Shown: one piece after another, positions 36,700-46,281 of the stretch
How the letters are laid out: the number at the start of each line of letters is the position of its first letter
Position numbering within the stretch: the first letter of the stretch is position 1
Assembly (NCBI GenBank): GCA_019915015.1
Contig: JAHBBC010000012.1
Coordinates: forward strand, 186,001 to 250,000
Reading direction: 5' to 3'
From: Auriscalpium vulgare
Taxonomy: Eukaryota > Basidiomycota > Agaricomycetes > Russulales > Auriscalpiaceae
Length of the DNA stretch: 64,000 nucleotides
Program-made: the position numbers and the translations under genes
Notes under the pieces: generated by a model
Told to the model about the DNA's origin: nothing
The model's input: the letters and a program-made list of their open reading frames with translations, nothing else
Database searches by the model: none

Positions 36700-37041
36700 G
36701 CGACGGTCGGGGATGTGAGGCGACTTTGTAGATACCCTGTATTTGTAGCGCGACTCGTTCTTGCTGACTTGCGACTTGAATTGAATACGACTTTCTTGTC
36801 TGCTCCGACTGTCTGGATGAACTCGTGGGAATTGCGACTTGACTCCGACTAATTGATGATAAAAGAATGTGGGCGTCCGACTAAGTCGAACTAATGACTT
36901 TTGTTTAAGCCTCAGTAATCCTTCATAGGCTAAGGCCCTTTATCTTGAGTGGGCCTGCGCTACAGCGATACGACGCGAGCGACTTGGTGATGGGGATGGA
37001 AAAGGAAAGGAATGTCGGAGGGATGATGCGATCGTAACTCT

Positions 37042-40000
37042 CTACACTGGGTCGGGGACTTCGTCTTCGTCGTCGGGTGCGTCGGGAAGGGGTGGCTCTT
37101 CGCCGTCGTCGTTGCCATGTTGCGTCGAGGCTTCTAACTCGCGTAGTCGATGAGTGTCTATGTCGACGTCGGACAGGTGGAAGGGAATCTCCTTGCGAGC
37201 GAAGTAGGGGATGACTCGAAATGCGGCGATCGGACGGTCGAGTACAGAGCCGTCTAGCTCCGCGACGATGTATGCTCCTCCCCGATTGCGGGAGACGACG
37301 ACTAGGGGTCCTAGATAGCGCGGGCGCATCTTCCGATTGAGTGACTTCTCGATCGCAGTGTGTCGGATGAGTACTAGAGCGCCTCGCTTGAAGTCGAAGT
37401 TCTTGATGACGTGCGAATGTTCCTTCTCGAACTTCCTAGCGTTCGCGAGTCGCTCAGCGTATACGTCCGATCGGAGAGCGGAGACTTGATCATGTCGTTT
37501 CTGCAGTGCGATTGCCCGTCGCGCGATGAGGTCTGTGGTCGAGAGAAGAGATTCGGGCGGGGGCTGGAGGTACGTCGCTTCCGAGATGTCGAGGGGAATG
37601 ATCGGGTGACATCCGGTGACAGCGAAGTATGGGGAGCAGCCCATGCGCTTCCGAACCGTGATACGTTCCGACCAGAACACCGAGAAAGCGCAGCGCGCCC
37701 ACTGGGTCTGGTCACCATTCGCGGCCTTGTAGAGTGCTTGCCGAACGTCATAATGAGCACGTTCGACGATTCCGTTAGCACGAGAGTTGTAGCCTGAGAT
37801 GCGAATGTGGCGTATGTGGTATTTCTTCTCAAGATGAACCAGGGCTTTGACAAAAGGACCGCCATTGTCAGTGACGACCTCCGACAGGGAACCCCAGCGA
37901 CAGAGGATGCTTTGGAAGATCCAGTCCGCGATCGCGACGGCGTTCTCCTTCTTGAGTAGGGAGAACTCCGGGTAGGTCGTAAGTGAGCAGCGACCTTGGA
38001 CGATATAGCGGTATCCTCCGGAGACGGGCATGTGCAGCGTGTCGACGTAGATCTTTGCGAACAAGGGAGCGGGAGTTGCGACGGTCGGAGGGATGAGGAT
38101 CTGTCGCTTCTGGCGTTGTTGACAGAGGTGGCATGTGCGAACATACCACATAACGTCCGATTCATAGGACGGCCACCAGAAGCGTTCTCCGACTAGGGAT
38201 CGAGTCGCAAAGACTCCGCGATGTCCGACTTTGTCGTGGCAGTCGACTAGGACTTGAATACGGCGCTTTGGGTGAGGGATGAGCTTGTGCGCGCCATCTC
38301 CTGAGCGTCGATAGAGTCGATTGCCGGTGCTGAAGAATCGGAGGGCGTATCGGACGAAAGTCGCAAATTCTTGGTCGGAAAGGTGATCTGGTCGCACGGG
38401 ATCTTCTAACCATTCGCGAACATGGACTAGTCGCTCGTCGGCTTTGATCGCTGCGTCGCTGCGTGGGACTTCGTCGTACGATAGCTCGGGCTCCTCCTCC
38501 TCACTGAGATCTTGACCGTCCGCGGTCAATGCGAACACAGCGTTGAGTCCTGGGGCGGGGAGGGAGGGAGCTTGGTCGGGTTTGACTGTGGAGCTATGCG
38601 TGGGGACTGCGAACAAGAATCCGTACAGGTTGTCGAGCCAATCGTCGTAGTCTTCGTCGGGGGGTTCTTCTGGATCGCCTGGTTGTCGGACGCGACGCGA
38701 CAGTCCGTCGGGACCATGTGCGATGCCTGGGACGTGCCGCAGGAGGAACTTGAAGACGAGGATGCCGATGATCCAGCGATTGATGCTAGCCGTCGGAACC
38801 AAATCGGGGTTCTTGAGCATTCCTCCGATCGAGCTGGCATCGACTTCGACGATGAAGTTCCTTAGTCCGATGAGGTACATGCGAAGGGCGCGAAGCGATC
38901 GGAAGAGTCCATAGATCTCGAGCTTGGGCTGGGAGAAGCGTCGTTCGCGATCGTTGAGCGAGATCGATCCAAAACGGCTGTAGTAACGCTTCTTCGGGTT
39001 GTTCAGTTCCTCTTGGGCGAGAATGTAGCCGACGGCGATGTAGGATGTGTCGACCGCGAGCACGACTGGTGCTTGCGACTCGTAATCGATCGCTCTAAGG
39101 GCGTCCGACTTGACCAGCGCGTTTTTGAGGTACTCTTGCGCCCTGTGCTGATCGGGACCGTACTCCCACTCCGTACCCTTCCGTGTGAGCTTGGTGAGAG
39201 GCCACGCATGCTTCGCGAAGTCCTTGATGAATATCCTGCAGACTCCGACCGTGCCAAGGAAAGCGCGAACGTCGGAGAGATCCTTGAGGGGACCCCAGTT
39301 CGTGATGGCTGAGATTGTGGTCGGATCAGCGCGGCGACCTTCCGGAGTGCAGAGGTGGCGGAGGACGGTGAATTCGCGAGCGATGAGGATCGACTTGGGA
39401 CCGGAGAAGGTACCGCCGGAGTAGCGCATGCGCTGGAGGATCCGATTGACGTTGGTGAGGTGCTCCCAGACGAAGCGACGAATGTCCTTGTTTTCCGGGA
39501 CCATCTCGTAAGATCCATCGGAAAGTCGGTAGTCGGACTTGGGGCCTTTGAGGGGAACATCGTCGATGAAGGGCACTGTGAAGGTCGGGATCTCATCCTG
39601 CAAAATGAACGTGACGTCGTCGTGGAATATGGGGACCGAGTTCGTCCACCCCATCGGAAGGGTGACTAGACGAAGTGCTCCGTAAGGCGTCTGGAAGGTC
39701 GTGAAGTCGCGGGATCGGGGGTCGATGAGTCGCTCGTCGTATCCGACGTAGAGGTCGAGAATGCCACCACAGGCACGTCCTCCGAACTGTTCCGCAAGTT
39801 GTTCTTGGATCGGAGGGACGCCGGAGTGTGCGACCGTGACAGCATTGAGTGGCTCGAGCGAGTGGACTATACGTAGACTCTTGCCATCCTTCTTTGCGAC
39901 GCAGAACCACTTCGATCGATAGGAAGAGTTCGAGGGCTCGTAGACACCTGCCGCGATCTTCCGTTTGATCATGGCGCAGACGTCGTTGTAGATGCCCGGG

Positions 40001-40764
40001 GGTATGGGGATGTTGCGATCGACCCATGGGACGTGTGCGACGACGGGAATCTGGATCGGAGGGAAGTATTCGGGCTTGAAGCTGCCGCGTTCGGTGTCGT
40101 CCCATGCGAAAGCCTCATTCTGCTTTACGATGATGTCGTGCAAGAGGTCGCGCTCGGTCGGGGTGAGGAATTCGTAGCTAGGGTTCGCGTCCATCTTGTC
40201 GTGACGTTCTTGGGTGTATCGACCGGTGGGAACGAAGGGCGGGGGATGCGTCGATAATGGTGGCATGGATGCGAGGGGGTCTCCGATGATGTTGCGCTCG
40301 ATGCGAAACCCGTCAGGTAGCGTGCCAAGAACGGGTCGGACTTTGTCTGCGACGGGCTTGTACTTCTTCTTGCCAAGAAAGATGTCGACTGGATCCGGAT
40401 CGGAAGGCGAAGGCGACGATGTGGACGAGTTCAAGAAAGTGGTCGGTGGTCGCGGGGAATGTCCAAGATATTGCTGAGTGTCGTCGTCAAGATGCGGGTG
40501 TCGATAGCGCGGTTTCTGAGTCGGAGATGGCTTGCGATCGGACGACGTATACTGGTGACCAAGATTTGATTCGGGAGTCGTACGTGATTTACAAGGCTCT
40601 GCGGGACATATTTTGTTCAAGAAAGACGGGGCTGCGTACTCTGGCAACTGCGTGCGGGCTTCGGAGGCGGTAACGTAGGCAGCTTGAATCGCGGAGTCGT
40701 CGGAGGCGTCGATTGGGGTATATGCAATGATGCGCGCGTCGTCGCCATCGCCTTCGATGATCAT
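37042..40764 (-). CDS. pol: Gypsy pol: reverse transcriptase, RNase H, integrase
   Basis: One open frame of 1240 codons from ATG 40764. Order: reverse transcriptase with YGALRLVTLPMGWTNSVPIF and the active-site box FIDDVPLKG (variant of YxDD); RNase H with VVLAVDTSYIAVGYILAQ; integrase zinc finger HDKVGH...CHLCQQRQ; integrase core with IYVDTLHMPV, VTDNGGPFVKALV and NGIVERAHYDVRQAL, so all three acidic residues of the DDE triad are present; and a GPY/F-like segment (RYLGPLVVVSRNRGGAY). The RT-RH-IN order defines Ty3/gypsy. The C-terminus is acidic and no chromodomain is visible. It is in a different frame from gag and begins 28 nt after the gag stop, so expression needs reinitiation, frameshifting or another mechanism. 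Confidence 0.95.
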   Translation of the reverse strand: MIIEGDGDDARIIAYTPIDASDDSAIQAAYVTASEARTQLPEYAAPSFLNKICPAEPCKSRTTPESNLGHQYTSSDRKPSPTQKPRYRHPHLDDDTQQYLGHSPRPPTTFLNSSTSSPSPSDPDPVDIFLGKKKYKPVADKVRPVLGTLPDGFRIERNIIGDPLASMPPLSTHPPPFVPTGRYTQERHDKMDANPSYEFLTPTERDLLHDIIVKQNEAFAWDDTERGSFKPEYFPPIQIPVVAHVPWVDRNIPIPPGIYNDVCAMIKRKIAAGVYEPSNSSYRSKWFCVAKKDGKSLRIVHSLEPLNAVTVAHSGVPPIQEQLAEQFGGRACGGILDLYVGYDERLIDPRSRDFTTFQTPYGALRLVTLPMGWTNSVPIFHDDVTFILQDEIPTFTVPFIDDVPLKGPKSDYRLSDGSYEMVPENKDIRRFVWEHLTNVNRILQRMRYSGGTFSGPKSILIAREFTVLRHLCTPEGRRADPTTISAITNWGPLKDLSDVRAFLGTVGVCRIFIKDFAKHAWPLTKLTRKGTEWEYGPDQHRAQEYLKNALVKSDALRAIDYESQAPVVLAVDTSYIAVGYILAQEELNNPKKRYYSRFGSISLNDRERRFSQPKLEIYGLFRSLRALRMYLIGLRNFIVEVDASSIGGMLKNPDLVPTASINRWIIGILVFKFLLRHVPGIAHGPDGLSRRVRQPGDPEEPPDEDYDDWLDNLYGFLFAVPTHSSTVKPDQAPSLPAPGLNAVFALTADGQDLSEEEEPELSYDEVPRSDAAIKADERLVHVREWLEDPVRPDHLSDQEFATFVRYALRFFSTGNRLYRRSGDGAHKLIPHPKRRIQVLVDCHDKVGHRGVFATRSLVGERFWWPSYESDVMWYVRTCHLCQQRQKRQILIPPTVATPAPLFAKIYVDTLHMPVSGGYRYIVQGRCSLTTYPEFSLLKKENAVAIADWIFQSILCRWGSLSEVVTDNGGPFVKALVHLEKKYHIRHIRISGYNSRANGIVERAHYDVRQALYKAANGDQTQWARCAFSVFWSERITVRKRMGCSPYFAVTGCHPIIPLDISEATYLQPPPESLLSTTDLIARRAIALQKRHDQVSALRSDVYAERLANARKFEKEHSHVIKNFDFKRGALVLIRHTAIEKSLNRKMRPRYLGPLVVVSRNRGGAYIVAELDGSVLDRPIAAFRVIPYFARKEIPFHLSDVDIDTHRLRELEASTQHGNDDGEEPPLPDAPDDEDEVPDPV

Positions 40765-40792
40765 GGCGATGGCTTCATCTTCACCTAGATCA

Positions 40793-43075
40793 TCAAAGGT
40801 GGGAGCCGCTATGGCATGCCTTGCGAAACCGATGATGGCCTCGCGGGAAGGTCGGGATCGTCAAGATGTCGTCGGAGTTCGGGTTGCGGATGGTGACCGT
40901 CTGATCCTCGTCGCGGTAGTTGCGGACGATGCTCTCGGTGAGCACGTCGAAGGGGCGACCGAGGAGAATGTCGTAGGCGACGTCGCGGACAACGTGCACC
41001 TGCAGGTAGAGGGTCATGTTCCCGAACTTGATCGGAACGTTGCGCGCCATGCCCAATGAGCTGGAGACCTGCCGATTGGCGCTCTGAAGTCGGATCTTGA
41101 CGTTGGGGGAGTAGGCGAGCTCCAGGAAATGGGCGACCTCCTCGGACATCGCGATGACTTGCGAGCCGGGGTCCAGCAGACACTCGATCGTGGCGCGACC
41201 GGCGACGAGACCGTCGATTGATCGGAGAGCGTGCGAGTCGCGAGCAACGGTGAGCATGTCGGGGTCGGGGCACTCGCCGGGGCCGAGATCGTTGAGGTAC
41301 ATCTCGATCGGGTCGGACACGTACAGCACACACTCCTTCGACTCGTTCGACCAGAGCTGCTCCTTGGAGGCCTTTCGGGGATCGGGGGCGTAGTTGGAGA
41401 AGACGCGCTCCTCAGCCTGCCTTATCGCAGCGGCCGGTGACACGAGCTCCTCGTCGGGGACTTCCTCCACTGTGACTCGCTGATAATTTGTGGTCGCGAC
41501 GGGTGCTGCTGCTGCCTCGTTGACTGCGCGACGTGGGGTGACTGCATCGCGGTACTTGGCGCGGACCTCGGGGGCGAGCGACAAAAGCTCCTCCGGCGTG
41601 ATGACGATCTGGGAGTCCTTCATAGCGCGAGCGAAGACTTGCTCTGCGATCTCCGATCGATGGACCGGGGGCAGGTTGCGATAATTGGGCTCGCGAACCG
41701 CCTTGGGAGGATCGGCTGGCACTGTCTTGGGCTTCACCGGCGCGTCGGTCGCATCGCGTGCACCTCGAAAGGGATGCGCCGGTGCGGGCGCCGACTGATC
41801 GGAGGACTTGACTGGTTGATCGGAAGCCGTCGGAGCGGCCGCAGCCTGCTTGGGCTTAGCGCGACGCGTGATCTCCACACCGTCAAAGACTTGTGCGTTG
41901 GTCGAGGCAGTCCTCTCGCCGCGTAGCTGTGCGAGCTCCGCTTCGAGCGTGGCGATGCGATCGGAAGTCGAGAGGGTGAAGACTTGGAGGGGCTCCTCCG
42001 GGATTACGCCGACGAACAGTTGGGCGGCAGCCCCTGGCTGCTCCGCTGCCTTGCGACGATGCCACTCTCTAACCCGATCGCGAAGGAAGTCGCCTGTGAT
42101 GCGACTGGGCACGAAGGTACCGTTGGGCAGGGTAACCTTTCCGTCCGCGTTCCGAGCGACTATGCCTGCCCGAATATCTTCTTCGACTGCGGGGCACGCT
42201 GAGATGCGATGATCGGAAGCTCCATCGTACAGACATCGACCTGCCAGGCGCTGCATGTTCGCATTGGGGACAGCCGCTGGGGCGACTGCGACTGCCGGAA
42301 CTGCGACTGCGACTGGTGCCGCCGCAGCCTGTTGAGTCACGCCTGGGAGTGCGCCTCCCTGCATCAGCGTTCGGACGAACGATGCGATGATGTCCTCGGC
42401 CTTAATTGCGGGCGGAGGGGTCTGCGACTGTGGCACTGGGGCTGGCGGGTTTGCGACGATGGTCGGAGCGGTCGTAGAGGTAGCGGTGGTGGCTCCTCGG
42501 ATGTCCCTCGAGACCGACTGAAGCGCGAAGCGGGCAGCGCTATTGACGTCGGCGACCTCGTAGCTGTCGCCTGGGACCACATCGGGCTTCTTGACTTGCA
42601 GTCGCGCCTCGATGCGCGGCCAAAGGTAGTCGGGGATCCCACGCGGAAAGTCGCTCTTCTGCTGCATGTCGGAGTACCGATGATGCCGGATGAGGAATCC
42701 GGAGATCGTAATGAACGATCGGTAGTAGGCAGCGAAGTCGTCGAGCGTGACCATGTACGTGCGACGCGTGTCGGAGATGAGCGATTCGAGGTCGGAAGTG
42801 GAGTAGGTGCGATCCTCATCGGCGGTGGGGTAGAGTGCCTTGATCTCGGCCTTGAACACGTCGTACGTGCCTGCGAAGCCTGGCAGAGCCTCGAAACAAT
42901 CGGCGACCTCGATCGGGACATAGCGTTGTACCCAATCTTTCTTCTGCTGGTCGGTGAGACCAGACTGCGCCGCAAGCGTCTCGAGGTCGGAAAAGAATCG
43001 CCTGATGGATCGCGGGTTTTCTTCATCAAAAACGGGGGCGGTCTTCGAACCGCGGGGGGGCATAGGAGTAGCCAT
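40793..43075 (-). CDS. gag: Gypsy gag with C-terminal aspartic protease
   Basis: The first ATG is 43075 (760 codons), although the frame is open back into the 5' LTR at 43588 without an ATG. The capsid part contains SIRRFFSDLETLAAQSGL and DFAAYYRSFITISGFLI. A zinc-knuckle-like motif CLYDGASDHRISAC has Asp where the second Cys of C-X2-C-X4-H-X4-C is expected. The C-terminal region is a retropepsin: ECLLDPGSQVIAMSEE carries the catalytic Asp (DPG in place of the usual DTG or DSG) and YDILLGRPFDVL is the second family signature. Gag forms the particle that packages the RNA; the protease matures the polyproteins. Confidence 0.9.
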   Translation of the reverse strand: MATPMPPRGSKTAPVFDEENPRSIRRFFSDLETLAAQSGLTDQQKKDWVQRYVPIEVADCFEALPGFAGTYDVFKAEIKALYPTADEDRTYSTSDLESLISDTRRTYMVTLDDFAAYYRSFITISGFLIRHHRYSDMQQKSDFPRGIPDYLWPRIEARLQVKKPDVVPGDSYEVADVNSAARFALQSVSRDIRGATTATSTTAPTIVANPPAPVPQSQTPPPAIKAEDIIASFVRTLMQGGALPGVTQQAAAAPVAVAVPAVAVAPAAVPNANMQRLAGRCLYDGASDHRISACPAVEEDIRAGIVARNADGKVTLPNGTFVPSRITGDFLRDRVREWHRRKAAEQPGAAAQLFVGVIPEEPLQVFTLSTSDRIATLEAELAQLRGERTASTNAQVFDGVEITRRAKPKQAAAAPTASDQPVKSSDQSAPAPAHPFRGARDATDAPVKPKTVPADPPKAVREPNYRNLPPVHRSEIAEQVFARAMKDSQIVITPEELLSLAPEVRAKYRDAVTPRRAVNEAAAAPVATTNYQRVTVEEVPDEELVSPAAAIRQAEERVFSNYAPDPRKASKEQLWSNESKECVLYVSDPIEMYLNDLGPGECPDPDMLTVARDSHALRSIDGLVAGRATIECLLDPGSQVIAMSEEVAHFLELAYSPNVKIRLQSANRQVSSSLGMARNVPIKFGNMTLYLQVHVVRDVAYDILLGRPFDVLTESIVRNYRDEDQTVTIRNPNSDDILTIPTFPRGHHRFRKACHSGSHL

Positions 43076-43518
43076 CGGAAGCGGTGCGACGGGGGGTACG
43101 GCAGCTATGGTTGTTGCGGGAGGGGGGATAAAGGTGATCGGAGCTGTGACTGGTCCGACGTTGGGAGTCGGAGAGGGTGGAGTGATCGGCGTCGGAGGGT
43201 GCGATGGACGTGAAGGAGTCGATGGGGTCAAAGGTGTGAGAGCAGGCGACGGTGTTCGGAAGCCGCCTGGGATGTGTGGGTGATCGAGTAGCTCGAACGA
43301 CTCGCTTCCGGAGGTACTCGGAAGGTGATTGTGAGTCGCGTCCGGGCTGGGGACTTCGTCGAAGAGATCTCCGACGAGCGTGGGGGATCCGGGGATAGCA
43401 GGTGGGGGTACGACGAAGCTTTGTCGGACTTCGTCGGCGAGAGCGGAGGAACGGGTGTGGCGTCGATTGGAGAAGGGGGAAGGCGCTGGCGCTTGCTTCG
43501 GAGGAATCCTGACTGAAA

Positions 43519-43536
43519 CCCTCGCGGTGGGCTCCA
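43519..43536 (-). promoter_or_regulatory. Probable primer-binding site of the gypsy element
   Basis: On the minus strand TGGAGCCCACCGCGAGGG starts 4 nt inside the 5' LTR edge. The leading TGG pairs with the CCA end of a tRNA, and the rest would pair with an acceptor stem ending GGTGGGCTCCA. The tRNA was not identified. Confidence 0.6.
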
Positions 43537-43540
43537 AAAG

Positions 43541-44834
43541 TGATGGACACAACCAGGTAGTAGGGCGGAATGCGTAACGTAGCACCAATCCCTAGAGCGC
43601 TGCAGAGATGTCGGTGTGTGTGCGAGCGAGCGTCAGGAGTCCCGGAGTAAGCGACGACCGTCTCCGATCAATCGTACAGCGATCCGATCGAGAGCGCAGC
43701 AGCGACGAGGCGATCGATCGACTCTCCGACCGATCGGAAAGCAAGACTTCGACGTACGACGTCGGAAGGCTGCGACGCGACTGCGATCGAGGACTCTGGC
43801 AAAGGGGCAACAACGATGGAACAAGATGAGGGCGATAAGACGGGAAGCGAGAACAAAGGCTAAGGCGACGACTGAGGCTGAGGCGCGAGAGCAGTCAACC
43901 GATGTTGACCGCTATACGATACGACGAGGGCGAGAGTGCACGACTTGTGCTCGGAGCGATGAGGGGGGAACGTAACTTGCATTTCGCAGAGTATCCGACG
44001 ACTATTTATACGTTGCGACGAGTACAGTGCGTGTCCGATCGAGTAAGTACGGAAACATCGGAAAGACAAAAGAAAGGATAGCGGCGTCTTGTCAAATGGT
44101 GCGGACAATGTGCGAGAGTCATGCGACGGTCAGACGACGAGGAACGAGGCGGGGGACGATGTCGAGCGAACGATCAGCGCTGTCAAGGGACAAAGGAAAC
44201 GGCGCGGGAAACGATCCGCTCTGTCGTCGACTGTGGGAAACAGCGTCGGGGAGCGCGGGAATCGACAAGGAGCGCCATATCGAGCGCGATAACGGTGGTC
44301 CGATGATGTGGGCACGAGGCTGCGTCGTCCGATTGCGAACGTTCAGAGTGCCACACTCCCGACGCGCGTCGCGACTGGGTCACGCGTCGATCGCAAGTCG
44401 CGTCGTGACTGCGGGGGCGTAGCGCGGGTCGTAAGGCGCTAGGGCGCATCGGAGGGAAGCGGGCGAGTGGGTAGCGCTGAACCGGAGGACGTCGGGGTAG
44501 TCGGACTCGTGTGGCGGACAATGAGCAAGCGGACAATGAGCGACTGAGGCGGTACTCGGATGGCGTGAGAGCTCCGGAGCTGCGAAGCGCCGAGCGTGGC
44601 TGTCGTGCGACCAGGCTGTGCGAGTCTGATGGAAATCTGATGCGTCGTGACGGGCGTGGGAAATGCTGTGCTGGCGAGCGTGTGGCGACTGGGGGCGCGT
44701 GGTGCGAGCAGCGTGGGAGTCGGTGGGGCGTTCCGATCGTGGCGCAGGAAGGCCGAGGTCACGTGACCGAGGACTTGGTCGAAAATGCGAAAAGACAGTC
44801 GAGATCCCCTCCCAGCGCGGGACGGGGCTTGTCA
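43541..44834 (-). repeat. Gypsy 5' LTR (element orientation minus)
   Basis: Second copy of the 1294 bp repeat. It differs from 32870-34163 at 44724 (T instead of C at 34053); no other difference was noticed. Confidence 0.95.
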
Positions 44835-45013
44835 GCGCGCTCCGGCCGGCCCGTTGCTTTATACTTACCTCCCTTTCTTCACGCCTCGTATATACCTCGA
44901 GCCTGCGGGCGGTGGCAGGACGTCGTCGTCTCTTACGCCCCGCTCGCAGGTACGTTTCCTATGTTTTATTTAGTCGTCGTCTCTTACGCCCCGCTCGCAG
45001 TCGCGATTTTCGT
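44835..45013 (+). repeat. A1 split direct repeat, right piece
   Basis: Continues repeat A1 after the gypsy insertion and matches A2 up to 49533 (ends CGCGATTTTCGT). It contains an internal duplication of CGTCGTCTCTTACGCCCC and its flank about 60 bp apart. Confidence 0.9.
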
Positions 45014-45024
45014 GCCCTCAGTGC

Positions 45025-46281
45025 ATGAGCCCTAAGCGCATTAGAGGCCCCGACGGACGTTTTCTCCCTAAGAATTTACCTGAGCCACTCGCCCTACATC
45101 CCGTCATGGCACCCTCGAACGACACAACCGGCTCCGGCTCGTCCAACAACGCGCAACAACCCGTCACACCCCCAGTTAACGTCCCGGCGCTGCAGACGCC
45201 CGTGGTCCCGCCCGGCGTCACGCAGACGCCCGTCGCGCCGACGCCCGTCGCGCCGGCGCCCGACACCGCGAACGAGCTCGCTGCGCAGCTCCAGCGCCTC
45301 TTCGGCCCCATGCTCCAGCAACATCGCGAGGACGTCGAGGCGTCGGTCCAGCGCGTCCTCAACGGACAGCAGGCCGAGCTTCAGAGCATCCGCGCCACCC
45401 TCGCCGCGGCACCGGCACCCGCGGCAGCGGCACAGCCACCCGCCGCCCCCACGTTCGCCGCCCTGCCGCCCGCACCGGCGGCAGCCCCGAACCCGTACGC
45501 GCAGCCCGCGCCGTCCTACGCTCCGCCCCTCACGCAAAACCCTGCCGCCGGTGCGTCCTTCTCCTTTCATCAGGACTATCCTTGGATCGGGGCGGCGGTG
45601 ATCACCTCCATCTTCAACTACGAGTTCCGCGCGTCGGATCTCTGGAAGCTGGACATCCGGAACCGGGACAAGAAGACGAAGAAGACGATCGGAATCGGGC
45701 ATTCCGATCAGATCGAGATCGTCGACGAGGCCGGCGCGGACTACCGCTCAGCCTCCTCCCTCCTCATTCCCCTCCAGACTTTTTTCAACATCGTCCTGGG
45801 TGGGCTCAGCAACTCCGGCGCCACCGCCGCCGTCATCGCCGGGGTCGCGCACGGTTTCAATGCGTACACCGCGCAGCTGCTCGATTTCTCCATGACACAC
45901 GAATGGACCGCCGTCTACGACTACCACTGCCTTTTCTTCGACACTCGCATACGCGAGATGTCGCACTCAATCTACACGGGCTGGCGCTCTATCGACGTTC
46001 GGATCCAGGCCATGCGCCTCTTCGGGCGCCTGCGCGCGCAGGCACCGGCGCCTTCTTCCCAATCGGGCGGGAAGAAGAAGCCGCAGCAGCAGCAGCATCA
46101 TTCTTCCCACAGCGGGCAGCAGCAGCAGCAGGGCGCGTCACAGACCAGCGGGCCCTGCCTCAAGTTCAACACTGGGCAGTGTCAGACGACCCCCTGCCAT
46201 TGGGGTCGTGCGCACACCTGCCTCGTATGCGGTAAGGCGCACGGCGCCCACGAGCACGAGGCGAAGTCCAAATCGGGCTAG
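45025..46281 (+). CDS. Gag-like ORF1 of the Ngaro-type element
   Basis: 418 residues from ATG 45025 to TAG 46279-46281. A Pro/Ala/Thr-rich N-terminal third is followed by a globular part (FHQDYPWIGAAVITSIFNYE, then HGFNAYTAQLLDFSMTHEWT) and a Gln-rich linker with a basic patch. The C-terminus has a Cys/His cluster (PCLKFNTGQCQTTPCHWGRA then HTCLVCGKAHGAHEH), the kind of nucleic-acid-binding motif seen at the end of ORF1 in DIRS and Ngaro elements. The stop codon is followed in the same frame by an open frame leading into the reverse transcriptase. Confidence 0.88.
   Translation: MSPKRIRGPDGRFLPKNLPEPLALHPVMAPSNDTTGSGSSNNAQQPVTPPVNVPALQTPVVPPGVTQTPVAPTPVAPAPDTANELAAQLQRLFGPMLQQHREDVEASVQRVLNGQQAELQSIRATLAAAPAPAAAAQPPAAPTFAALPPAPAAAPNPYAQPAPSYAPPLTQNPAAGASFSFHQDYPWIGAAVITSIFNYEFRASDLWKLDIRNRDKKTKKTIGIGHSDQIEIVDEAGADYRSASSLLIPLQTFFNIVLGGLSNSGATAAVIAGVAHGFNAYTAQLLDFSMTHEWTAVYDYHCLFFDTRIREMSHSIYTGWRSIDVRIQAMRLFGRLRAQAPAPSSQSGGKKKPQQQQHHSSHSGQQQQQGASQTSGPCLKFNTGQCQTTPCHWGRAHTCLVCGKAHGAHEHEAKSKSG

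Larger units (their letters stand above)
32870..44834 (-). mobile_element. Ty3/gypsy LTR retrotransposon, complete and young
   Basis: Bounded by two 1294 bp direct repeats starting TG and ending CA. On the minus strand the order is 5' LTR (44834-43541), primer-binding site, gag-protease, pol (RT, RNase H, integrase), polypurine tract and 3' LTR (34163-32870). The LTRs differ at only one position that I saw (34053 C, 44724 T), and gag and pol are open throughout, so insertion is recent and the element may be active. The internal region also carries a spliced gene on the opposite strand (34673-36699). Comparison with repeat A2 of the host element shows a 4 bp GCGC target duplication. Confidence 0.95.

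Noticed and set aside
37042..40764. Plus-strand frames opposite pol as further antisense genes
   Set aside because: They are short, lack consistent introns and mirror the constrained pol frame, unlike the well-phased gene at 34673-36699.
32864..44840. 6 bp GCGCGC flanking the gypsy LTRs as target duplication
   Set aside because: The empty site in repeat A2 shows that only 4 bp were duplicated; the rest of the match comes from the GC alternation already present.
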